A stretch of 64,000 nt of DNA from Cryphonectria parasitica EP155 (lineage: Eukaryota; Ascomycota; Sordariomycetes; Diaporthales; Cryphonectriaceae), in NCBI RefSeq assembly GCF_011745365.1, contig NW_024468911.1:3776759-3840758 (forward strand). Direction: 5' to 3'. Under the pieces are notes generated by a model. That model saw only the letters and a program-made list of their open reading frames with translations. It ran no database searches and was not told the DNA's origin. Below are positions 36,301 to 46,685 of the stretch, piece after piece. The translations under genes and the position numbers were made by a program. Each line of letters opens with the position of its first letter. Positions within the stretch are counted from its first letter, which is position 1.

Positions 36301-39300
36301 TTTCAAACTTCATGCACGGCACCCACCCCCTTTGTCTCCTCTTCTCTCCACGTCCCCCCACCCGAACCCGGCGCCGGCTTAGGCTTGCCCTGCAGGTTGC
36401 AGGCTATTGGCCCGACGCGGGGAGGGCATCGGCGGGAGGAGGCTTTAACCGACGGACTATACACCTCGAATTGGGCGAATATCACCGTCGCATTTCTTCT
36501 TCTTCGTCTATTGGCAAATAGAAAAAGGAGGGTGTTGATCTGTGTACCATAGTATAACAGCCAAAAGAGAAAGAAGAAGAAAAAGATCTGCGGAGATATA
36601 CTACTAAACCACAACAGAGAACGTATAATCTATTGAGGGAGGGGACCGGATCCTGATGACGAGATTGTCGAGCCTGCGCAAGAGTGTGGAAACATCTGGG
36701 TCAAAAATCTACCCTGCAAGAAAGAACGAGAAAACATCAAACTCCCAAACACTAGCGCCGATGGCGGGAGAAAAGGAAAAAAAAGAATGAGAGCAAGAGA
36801 TAGCGAGAGAGAGGCGATCGCCGGGGGCTGCAGCTAGCCTGCAGTATCGAAACGTCAGCCGCATATGCCGACTGGAAAATCCTACTTGCCATCACCTCAC
36901 ATGACACTTTTCGCTGCGAGCGCGGGGCCCCAGCGAGTTGCGTTGCGTATCTGAGCGCATAGCGTCTTTGATTGCGCTACCAAAGATGAAATGACCTTGA
37001 CCGCCACGTCCGCTCGCACTAGCAGGTTTTAGCAGATGAGGTTGATGTTTATTTTCTTTCAATCGCCCGCATGACTGCCACTGCTACTGCATATCATACT
37101 AATAAGATGGTCCCGTATGGTCTGGACTCTTTTCCCCCACAGTGGCTGGCAGTGGCACGAGCCAAATCTGCTAAACGACCCAGGGATGTTTGGACGAGGG
37201 AAGCCAAGCTACTAAACCTACTACTACAATAAATACATACAGTAGCACTATAGTAGTGTATACTATATATGCTAATAGTTTTAGAATGACCATGTCTCCG
37301 GATCTACTGATACCCAGCTAAAGAGACAGTGCAGAACGGAGCAATGGGATGATGAGTTCAGGTAACCCACACCCCCCCCCCCACCCCTTCTCCTCTTCAG
37401 AATATCTTATGATAGGAGGGAAAAACAAAAGGTGGGAGGCAGATCAGTTCACGAGGATGACCAAAAAATTTCTCAAGTTTGAGATCAAGACTTCTGGATG
37501 GGCCGGAAGGATTCCTGCAGAAACCTCTTGTCTAGATATGAATGGCTGCGAGGCTCCCATCCTCGGGTGGGAATGCTGAACCCTAAAACGGCGGCGTCCC
37601 TCACCCACCCCCCTACATGCATGCAACGGTAGGGTGGGAGTGGGGGTAGGGGGGTACAGAATAGGCTTCCTATGGGACCCAATTGGTTCAACAGTTTACT
37701 GTGGTATGACATGCATCGTCTTATCAATCACCAACTTGGGAAGAAATTTCTCGTCCTCTATCCCCCCCGCGCCTTCCAACCCCCCTCCAAAGTCTCGCAT
37801 CATCCTGTCGTGAGATTGGTACTGATAATGGGAATGGTACTCTGGTAGGAGACTGTAAGAAAGAAGAAGAGAAGAGAACTCAATCAAGGCATCATTTGGC
37901 TTGGAAATGATGGCTCGTGACCAGAGAAAAGCCCCAGTGGATCAAGATGCCTCGCCAGTTCCCTTTCGATCGTGTATGTGGGTGTGTGGGACAACGCCTT
38001 GTGCTCAAATAGGACTTGCGTTGTTTCCAGAATCGGCATGGCGTGCTCAAGGAATTCCACGATGATGCTGGTGCAGAAACGACGGACAACCTTTTAGTTT
38101 TAGATATGTCACCACACCCACCCGCCTCTTAATCTCTGGCACAGGAAAGCATGCAGGACAGAATAAAGAGGGACAGAGAGAGAGACAGAGAGCCCACGCT
38201 CACCACACCAGTTCAGTTCGGATCGACCAGTCCCAGCCCTCCTCTGTCGTCATTTTTTCTTTTTTTTTTGTTTCTCTGCATTATCTCTCTCTTCCAACCT
38301 CCTTATCTTCCTGAAGAGACACTGCAGGACGATCTCCTCATCCCGTTGGCTGGCTACCGGGGAACCAAGACAGAGCCGACCAGGGTGCCAAAGTCTTGGC
38401 TTTGTGTTGGATGGCCGATACCAGCCTGATATCTGATACCGACCGGATCATCCCAAAGCACGCGCACAAACAAGAAGACAAGAGGGAAGGGATCTGACAT
38501 ATGAGCCCAAGTGCCCTGCCCTGCCCTGCCCGCCATCCTTTCCGACCGGCTCCTTGTTTCGAAATTATCTCTTGTTTTCGTCCATTCTTCCCCCGGAATC
38601 TCCAACATCTTTTCTCTTCTCTGTTCCTTTTAAGATTCTTCTCTCTCTGAGGGTCGTTGTCAAAATACGAGGCCCCTTCCTCCTTCGTCAAAAACATCCT
38701 CAAGAAAAGAACAAAAAGTCAGCAGAAGGATTCTGGCCTGGACGAGAACGCACGCACGCACGCAAGAGGATTCCTACTCCTCTGACAGGATCCTAATTAC
38801 TATTATTTCATACATGCTGCTACTACCTTAAACTTTTTTACCTTTACCTACTTGGCACCTTGAACCGAGGACAGACGCGTGGCTGGACCCAGCAGCTCCC
38901 GAGCCCAGAGGAGGGTCGCCCCGCGGCGGATACCACAAAAGGAACAGACACAAGTGGACGGCTGTATCCTGGAGGGGAAAAAAGACGCCTTCTTAAAACA
39001 GAGTGGAGGAGGGGCAAAAGAATACACCAACGAAAAAAGAAAAAGAAAAAAAAGGTTCTGTGTCAGAAAAAAACCTTTTCACAACTCGGGTCCCTCACCC
39101 CAGTCGCCAATTCCCCCTGGGCTCCACTGAGTTCCAGGCTCGACTGGATCCTACAGGAGTTTCGAGATTTATATTCCGAACGTCGTCAACCCTTGACTCC
39201 TCCAGTCTGGGGAGGCAACCGTTTCTTGTTACTTTTTAGTCCTTTGGGATCTCCTTTTTTCTAATTCTTCGTCTCTTTATTTCTTGTTTTGTTTGTACTC

Positions 39301-39552
39301 TTTTGTTGTCCTCCTGAGAGCACATGTTCCAGAGGGTTATACTTCTAAAATCGACAACCCACTACTACGACGCTGTTCCCACCTTCAACTCAACCACCCA
39401 CCCACCACAAGCTGGCATTGGCGCCCTACCTAGGTGCTAACACCCCAGCTACCTTCCCCCTCCTTCCCTTAGGCGGCACAGCACAGCGAGAGAAAGAGGA
39501 CCCTGAGGGTTGTGCTTTTATTTTTTTTCTCCGACGCCAAAGATAGGCGGCT
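33391..39552. other. 6.2 kb gene-poor region between divergent genes
   Basis: No recognisable coding sequence. Four of the seven exact TACTATGGTA decamers lie here: 34220-34229 (-), 35635-35644 (+), 35881-35890 (+) and 36543-36552 (-). There are also a G13 tract (35991-36003), a C11 tract (37372-37382), an AT-rich patch with repeated CTA/TAG trinucleotides at about 37195-37280 and a pyrimidine-rich zone at about 38200-38660. The last could belong to a long leader of the acetyltransferase gene. Confidence 0.55.
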
Positions 39553-41019
39553 ATGGCGACCACTACTGCGACGACGACCACCACCACCTCGTACTATCCT
39601 TCTACGCAGTGCACGCATATTGAGCTCGATCTGAGCGCCTGTCACCTTGGCCCCAATTCCATTGCCGACAGGATCAATGATGTCGTTCCTGGGCTGAAGA
39701 CGAGTACTGGTAAGTTTGGAGAAGTTTTTTTATATTCATTTAATTGTTTACGATTACGATGGTTTATTTGGAGACTTGTCATCTCGGGCGCTGGTCACTG
39801 GCCAGTGTCACTTTCCATTTCAATTGCATGTATTTCATGTATGGCAACTGCCGATAGCTTCGTCGATCTCAGCAAGACTGTTCCTTCCCTAAGCGCCTGT
39901 GCTCTCTTGATATATCCATCGAGGCTCGGTCGTGACCAGCTCCCGATACTTTGACCATCATCTCACTTAAGACTTAAACAAAACTCGTACCCAAGATCAC
40001 TAACAATCTCCAAACAAATAGCCTTCTTCCACTTCCTGAGGGCAAACCTCGCTCTCCAGCCCTCCTCCCTCTCGTCTAACGTCTCAACTCCTCTTCTTGA
40101 GCCACTGGCGATCCCCAACAATCCCGCCGGCCCTGCTCTCTCCCCCTCCCCCCTCGGCAGGATCCTTACCACCACCACCTCTACTCCTACTACCATCAAC
40201 ACCAGGCGACCTGCCTCGCCCCGCCGCCAGCCCCCCCGCCGCCTGGACGACGACCTCAGCATCCCGCCGCTGTCCCTCGACATCCTCACCAGCCAAAGCG
40301 ACAAGACCGCCGCTCTCGCCCTCATAGCTGACTCCATCGCCCAGCAGCGCCCTCGCGCAGCCATCAGCCTCGCCTCCCACCCGCTCCTCCTCGCAGGTCT
40401 CGCCCTCGCCCTCGCTCTCACCTACAAGCTCGCCTGGGCCACCCGAACCATCCTCGCGGTAGCTCTCGCCGCTGGCTTCGTCGTTGCCTACCTCGTCGCC
40501 ATCCATCGCGCTACCGCCGGCTACAGTCAGCTCGCTCAGGACCTGGACGACGACTTTCTTACCGCCACCACCAGCTCCTCCTCTTCCTCTGCCTCGGCAG
40601 ATGCAGCGGCCAGCGGCGAGGACATTGTGATCGGTGCCCACCTCGGCACCAAGCTCGTTGGCGCCTGTGTCCTCCGCCTCGAGCCCGGCCCCCCAACCGC
40701 CTCCTCCCCCCGCAGCAGGCGCAACCGCCACCACCCACAGTCCCACCGTCGCGGCGGCCGTGGTGTCCTCCGTGCGTGGACGGTGCGCACCGACTGTCGT
40801 GGCCAGGGCGTGGGCGCCGACCTACTCCGCGAGGCGGTGCGCACCACGCGGGACCGATGTGGGCGCGAGGCCGAGGTTGGGTTTGCGGCAGAGCACGCCA
40901 ACAGTGCTGTGTTTCTGCCTGAGATGTTCAATCGGGCTTTGAGGCTGGGCGAGAGGCGGGCTGCTGGGGCGCTGGAGAGGGTTTTGGGGGAGTGGGATGG
41001 CATGAGGAGGAAGAGGTGA
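39553..41019 (+). CDS. Membrane-anchored GNAT-type N-acetyltransferase
   Basis: Two exons (39553-39709 and 40022-41019) joined across a 312-nt intron give 384 residues. After a Thr-rich N terminus, the second exon reads FFHFLRANLALQPSSLSSNV, then a Ser/Pro/Thr linker, and at about residues 185-230 a hydrophobic pair of segments (PLLLAGLALALALTYKLAW and TILAVALAAGFVVAYLVAIH) that looks like a membrane hairpin. The C-terminal part has LRAWTVRTDCRGQGVGADLL, which fits motif A of GNAT enzymes (R/Q-x-x-G-x-G) that binds acetyl-CoA, then a hydrophobic FAAEHANSAVFLPEMF. Such fungal proteins are common but their substrate is unknown. The hairpin interrupts the fold before the acetyl-CoA motif, so the enzyme may sit on a membrane surface with both ends on the same side. 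Confidence 0.75.
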
Positions 41020-42039
41020 AGAGAGGAAGTCTCTATTTGTTTCTTTCTCTTTCCGCCCCCTTTTTATTGCAGAAAAGGAGTAGAAAAAAAAAAAAAAAAA
41101 GGGAAGGAAGACAAAAAGAAGATGGAATCTATAAGAGCCAGTGTGGAACGAGAGTCTGAGAGAGTCTGGGACCGGCAATGGCGGAGATTGGTTTTTTGGT
41201 TTTTTTTTTGGATTGGACATGTTTTGTTGGCCGGCGTGCAATGTTCTTGCTTCTTATGATACCACTTTCGTTTCTTTCAAGACAAGAGAAGAGCATGAGG
41301 AGGAGATGGCTGAACGGACAGAGTCGATATCTGGGTCATTCGTTTGCATCTCATCTACATCTGGACAGGGACGGGCTACAGGATATTGTTTTTTTGTTGT
41401 CTTATTTTCTCTGGTTTGTTCTTTCTTTTTTGTTTGGATGATACCCCATTTCTCTCATTCTTCCAAGACATGGCGGTCGTGTACGCCCTTGTTGTGGCAG
41501 TACGAAGGAAAGAGACGGAACTGATCTGGATCATGTTGGGAAACATATACCCACCGCGTAGAACGCTCATTAAATAATCAACATCTAATCCTGACGAGGA
41601 ACTCGTACATTGTTCAAACGCTTCCAATTCTCTTCTTGACTTGGCTGTCTGTGACCTTGGGATTCCGTCTGCGATGTCACCTTCTTTGTCTGATGCAGCA
41701 TCCCAAAAGAGCCTGCTATAGGATGAATCTTGTTCTCATTCCCGGGCCCTCTTGAATGTCCTGCTATCAAGGTGCATCACATAGCCAAGTTTTCACCCAA
41801 CAGTTGCTCTTGGTATTTCCTCCAGTTCAGAGGCCGCCTGTTCCAGGGCCAAGTAAGTCAGCAGCAGATATGGAATTGTATCATAGGAGACATAAATTTA
41901 TTATAGTACATGTAAATCATTAGATGATATGCCCCGCGACCCTCCCTTCCCGCCCGCTATCCGCAGACATTCGGATCGGAACATGTAATTTGGCACAGCC
42001 AAAAACAACAACAAGAAGAGTGATAAGGGAGAGATCCAA

Positions 42040-42081
<42 letters not shown>

Positions 42082-42219
42082 GTATCTAGAAGTAATAAAA
42101 TTAAAATTAAAATTAAAAGAAAAGAAAAGAAAAGAAAAGAAAACCAGCGACTGGGATATTTTCGAGACCAAAGGGGGGGCGGGGTATTCGAAAGAAGAAA
42201 AAAAGTAGTCAAGCAGGAC
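41020..42219. other. Convergent 3' intergenic region with long T tract
   Basis: This 1.2 kb region holds the 3' regions of the acetyltransferase gene and the convergent H4 variant gene. It contains an A-run at about 41083-41100 and a T38 tract at 42043-42080, followed by AAATT and AAAAG short repeats. No gene is seen. Confidence 0.6.
42043..42142. repeat. T38 homopolymer with (AAATT)n and (AAAAG)n
   Basis: Thirty-eight consecutive T (42043-42080) are followed by a few AAATT and five AAAAG units up to about 42142. On the minus strand this would read as pyrimidine repeats ending in poly(A). Confidence 0.9.
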
Positions 42220-43353
42220 TCAGTTCACAACGCCAAGGTCATCAAGATCGGCAGAGGAAGCGCGAGGGCGAGGGTGAGCAGTGCGTGTCCTGTCGTCCCT
42301 GTTTTGAGAGCTGCGGATGTAGGGGTCGAATCCCCAGACCGGACGACCGATGCGCTGTAGGGCGTGAAGGACCTTGAAGGAGGAAGTTAATGACCTGAAA
42401 AGGAAGGGGGGGGCTTTGAATTGCACGCCAAGATCTGGGAGGGGTGGAGGGAGAGAAGGAAAAGGGAAAGGGAAAGGGAAAGGAAAAAGGTAAAAAGAAA
42501 CAAAAACATATGCTCTGGGCCGGACTCACGTCGTAGACGGTGACAGTCTTGGCGTGTCGGTGCTCGACGTAGGTTATGCAGTCACGGAGGATCTGAGAGA
42601 CTCTGTAAGCGCGGTGCGTTTCGGTATGGGGGCCGGCTGCCTGGCCCTTGGTGGCCAAGGCTGCTGGTTGGGGGAAGGGGGGAAGAAGGTGTTTGAGGGG
42701 AAGGGCGATACGCACGTTCGTCAGGCGGTCCTTGAGCGCGGCTCGAACGTCGTCATAAATGCCAGCAGAGATGCGTTTCACGCCGCCGCGGCGTGCAAGA
42801 CGCCTGTTTGGCAAGGTCCATTGTCAGCATCTGCCCACGAATCGTACGGTTGTTTGTCGAGGATGCGGGATGAAATGTGGGGTGGCCAGCGGGAGATGGG
42901 ATGAGGAAGTAGAGGAGATGGGGGGGCATGGTTTTGTTGTCGTGGCGGCGAGATAAAGGGCATTTGTTGTTTTACTTACCGAATATCAGGGCGAGCTGCA
43001 CACCGCCGTGAAGAGAACACACAAGTGGTGTTAGCGAGGGCGGTCAAGTGAGTGCCCGATGATTTATATATATATATAATTCATTCATAAGTAATAAAAT
43101 GTCAAAACAACGTACTGATTCCTCGTATGTTGTCTCTCATGATCCTCCTGCAATTTGTGGGCGGTGTTACTCGATGTATACCAACCAAAATAACAAACAA
43201 AAAAAAAACCAAAAAAAAAACAAAACCCCACACTTACCGATGCCGCTTGGCGCCCGACTTGCCACCTAGCCCAAGAGCCCTCCCAGCAATCATGCCAGAG
43301 AAGGACTTGGAACCAGAATGCCCACCACGCTGGTGGATCGTCGTGAATGGCAT
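42220..43353 (-). CDS. hH4v: Histone H4 variant (H4v-like)
   Basis: Six exons (43353-43238, 43147-43116, 42995-42980, 42803-42716, 42592-42530, 42372-42220) give 155 residues. The core aligns with canonical H4 without gaps: GAKRHRRIMRDNIRGI, then RRLARRGGVKRIS, LRDCITYVEHRHAKTVTVYD and ALQRIGRPVWGF. Using canonical numbering, K12, K16, K44, K59 and K79 are kept, but K5 is Arg, K8 is Gly, K20 is Arg, K31 is Arg, K77 is His and K91 is Gln. After GF the protein continues for about 30 residues (DPYIRSSQNRDDRT and on) where normal H4 stops. The ATG at 43353 is the first in good context; an inner ATG at 43293 gives a tail of nearly canonical length. A variant H4 gene of this kind has been described in Neurospora; its role is unclear. 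Several introns also set it apart from a replication-type H4 gene. Confidence 0.88.
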
Positions 43354-44077
43354 GCTCGGTAGCTGAGCTGGTGCAGGTGGGCACTGTGAAGCGAGGGAAG
43401 GGGGAGGTTGTACTGTAGAGTCAAAAAGAAAAAGTGGCGATAAAAATAATAATAATATGATAATATAATAATAAGTGAAGGGCGGCCAGAGTCGCCCGTG
43501 CAAACGGCCGGTTTGGTGCCAGACGGGACGGGAATGGGCTTACTTTGCTGTGGGGATTTGTTCGAAAGTCAAACACAAGCTTAAAAAGCACGATGGGGAG
43601 AGGGGCTGGTTGGCTCCCGGGGCTTAGCTGGCGTTGGTAGTCAACTGATAAGATAAGCCAATCTACTATACCACCACACAAGAAGCACACTTGTGCTGTG
43701 TAGTCCTATGGTATGTCACAGTACAAGCACAGAACAAGAGACAACTTGGGCAGGGATCAGTGAACCTCTCCATTTGGAGATCAGAGGGTCCAACCACAGA
43801 TTATGCACAATAAAGGCTCAAGAAGCTTATTAATTACACCAAGTTGGGAATTACAAAGTCTCTATACTCAAGACGATGCCATATACTCACGCCAGCTTCA
43901 GATCGAGAGAGGGACAAAGCATGCCCCTCGATACAAAATAGTCCCTCATCCTCCAACGCCATAGTGCATCTCCTGTATATGTACCATGTCTTTCTTTTCC
44001 AAAAATTGAATCCCATGGTTGATATTGAGATCGTATCGTTTCCTTTCTATCAGGGACCCGTTTTGTCGTCTTGTTTT
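43354..44077. other. Intergenic: H4 variant promoter and svf1 3' region
   Basis: This 0.7 kb region lies between two minus-strand genes. An imperfect copy of the repeated decamer (TCCTATGGTA) lies near 43704-43713. No gene is seen. Confidence 0.6.
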
Positions 44078-45450
44078 CTATTCCGAGATGAAAGTGGCCT
44101 CACTGAACAGCGTACCTTCCTCCACCGTCTCGTCGTCTCCAGTCTTCAGCTTTAGAATTACCTTGTGATTCTTCGGCATGAACTATATCGAATTTCTCAG
44201 CCCCGATGCACATTCGTAGTCAGGCAAGCGACAGACATAGACTTACCTGGTAAATATATGGCTTCGTACCGGCGGCTCCAGCAACGATCTGCTTGACGAA
44301 TCCGGGGACCTCGGCCATGACGTCGATCCTGTCAAGCCTGTCCTCCAGCTCCGTCTCGATCACCGCCTCCACCGGCTGACCGTCTTTGGTGGTCCCGGTC
44401 CACTCAAACTTGACAGCCTCAGGCTCCGGCCACGAGTTACTGTCGTCCTGCTTAGTCCTGGTATGGGTGGCCTTGTTGGTGCAGCCTCCAGAGATGATCT
44501 CTCCATCCTTGACAATCCCACCCACGCTGACCACGGTCGAGCCGTATGATGGAGGGGTCGTGTATTCCATTAGCACCGCAGACAGATTCTTGCCCTGGAA
44601 GTTGGCGTAGCTCCATTTCGCCGCCGCATGGTGCGGCTTCATGCCCTGCAGCGCGTGAATAAAGAGGGCCTTGCCCTTGTAGTCTAAGGGTCCATCGGGT
44701 GTGGCGATCGTGCCCTCAGCAACGCAGCGCGGCCAGAAGGCATGGCGCATCGTCCCCCACGGGTTCTCGAGATCTGTGCCATACAGCGTCTTGCCGTCCT
44801 TGCCGCAGACAAACCCTGGGGCCGTCTTTCTCACGGTTATGTTGACCACAGACCTGGCATCGTTCATTGACTTGATCGTGTAGGATTCCCCATCCGCGGA
44901 CAGCTCGATGGCGCAGTCTTGCGCGTAGAAGTTGCACCGGTCCTCGCTGAAGTCGACGTCCTTGAGCTGCGTAGAGCACCAGAGGGGTTCCTTGGAGGTC
45001 TCCGGGTAGAAGATCTTAGAGTTGAACTGGACAGTCGTGCGGATGTTGCTGTGCACAAACATCAGACGGTCAGCATTGGCGCATTCTGGGCTGAGGCAGC
45101 ATAAAAAGAGGACCCAAAGAGAAAAGTGGTGCCATACGCCACGTTACTATAGATGACCTGGACAAAAGCCGCGTGGCCGCTGTCGGCCATCAGGTAGAAG
45201 GTGAAGGTCTCCACGCTCGTCGAATTAATGCTGAACCACTTCATGTCGTCTCTCGTCAGCTCGGTATAGGGGGTTTCCTTCGCCTGCTCGGCCACGGAGC
45301 GAATTGCGGAGGGCCCATAGATGGGCTCCTTGGTGCCGGCCACATCGGCCAGCCTTGGGTGACGTCGTTGTCAGTCTGCAGGTCGTCCTCAAGTCTCCAG
45401 CAAATCATTGAGGATATATATACTCACTGCTTCTGAGCCCACTTGAACAT
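44078..45450 (-). CDS. svf1: Svf1-family survival factor (lipocalin-like lipid-binding protein)
   Basis: Four exons (45450-45428, 45353-45138, 45048-44247, 44170-44078) give 377 residues, the usual family length. The N terminus [20 protein letters not shown] followed by [12 protein letters not shown] is characteristic of Svf1, as are [15 protein letters not shown], the [19 protein letters not shown] segment and the C-terminal LFSEATFIS. Svf1 folds as two lipocalin-like barrels; in yeast it protects against oxidative stress and cold, supports sphingolipid balance, and has been linked to ceramide movement between ER and Golgi. The amphipathic N terminus (MFKWAQKQL) is a likely membrane-contacting helix. 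The gene is divergent to the uL11m gene. Confidence 0.93.
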
Positions 45451-46124
45451 CTTTTGGGTTGGTGGGGGTGGTTTACAAGGAACACGATCTTTCAAGGTTG
45501 GAACGAGGGGCAGGAAGTTGGGCGTTTCGGAACGAGTTCTGGGACGTAATGGTAGAAATATGAATCTCGAAACAAAATCTCGAATGACGATAAGACGATA
45601 GCACGTGCAATAAAAGGCTCAAATACTGCTCGTGATCACACCGCCCTTGTCTGAGTTGGCCTTGGGAAGATCAATGTTTGAACGTGGAAGATGGCAAGAA
45701 CATGAAAATCGCTTGGATGGAGGGGCCCTTGCCTATGCAATAGCAGCCTCGAGCGTCACTGCATGTGCCTCTAAGGGCCCCACTGACATCAGCCCGGGAC
45801 GTCCGGCCAGGACATTGGGCGGCGCTGACGGACCCCTAGCAAAACCCCTAGCACCTATTGAGGTCGGGGCCCCTGTCACCTGTTCGGTGCAGCGCCTAGA
45901 GCTCGCTCCCGCTTTTGCCAGCCGCGCCCCAGCGAGAAATATCGATGAAGATCGATCCTCATGAAAATTTCCCGCTTCCATTCGTGATCGCGAATCGCGT
46001 GCCTCTCTCCCCTGTTTCCGCCTGAACCACCACACCTCCGCAGCCCAGGTGGACGCGCACCGTCTGACGACACACGACAGCTGCAACCTTTGAAAGAACT
46101 GTTACCCGCGCAGAGTCTGTCAGA
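45451..46124. promoter_or_regulatory. Divergent promoter region of svf1 and mrpl19
   Basis: The 674 bp between the svf1 start (minus) and the uL11m start (plus) must contain both promoters. No specific factor site is claimed. Confidence 0.6.
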
Positions 46125-46685
46125 ATGTCTAAGCCGCGGGGTGGTGCGGCTGTCGACCAGCTGGTAAAGCTCATCGTCGGAGCTGGACAAGCTAGCCCAA
46201 GTCCGCCTGTCGGTCCTGCGCTGGGTAGTAAGGGTATCAAGTCGATGGATTTCTGCAAGGTACGAGGGACAATGTGTCCTGCTTGACCTGCTTGGTACAT
46301 ATATCAGTGATACATACATACATACTGACTGACACCCGCCATCGTTCAGGAATTCAACGCGAGGACAGCACACATCAACCCAGGCACGCCGTTACCTGTT
46401 CGCGTCACCGTCCGTCCTGACCGATCATTCCACTTCGACGTACGGACGCCACAGACATCATGGCTGCTACTCAACGCAGCCGAGGCGCCGATAGGGAAAA
46501 AGGGCAAAAGGAAAGGCGCCGCGAAGCCGGGTCACGACACCGCGGGAACCATCAGCCTGAAGCATGTCTACGAGATCGCCAAGATCAAGCAGTCTGAGCT
46601 GCGCCTCTCTGGTCTGTCCCTTGAAGGCCTCTGCAAGGCGATTATCTACCAGGCAAGATCGATAGGCATCAACGTTGTGGCATAG
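46125..46685 (+). CDS. mrpl19: Mitochondrial ribosomal protein uL11m
   Basis: Two exons (46125-46259 and 46350-46685) give 156 residues. The sequence reads [20 protein letters not shown] then [20 protein letters not shown], the conserved L11 N-terminal domain with its proline helix, and a C-terminal RNA-binding domain with [14 protein letters not shown] and [20 protein letters not shown]. The [14 protein letters not shown] pattern marks L11. Presence of a bacterial-type L11 in a fungal nuclear gene means the mitochondrial large subunit, where it forms the GTPase-associated centre with 21S rRNA. There is no clear cleavable presequence; the yeast homologue also has a short N terminus. Confidence 0.94.

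Noticed and set aside
42320..42335. T-arm-like GGGGTCGAATCCCC suggesting a tRNA
   Set aside because: It lies inside the H4 variant coding exon (codons for Trp-Gly-Phe-Asp-Pro-Tyr on the minus strand), and no acceptor or anticodon arm fits around it.
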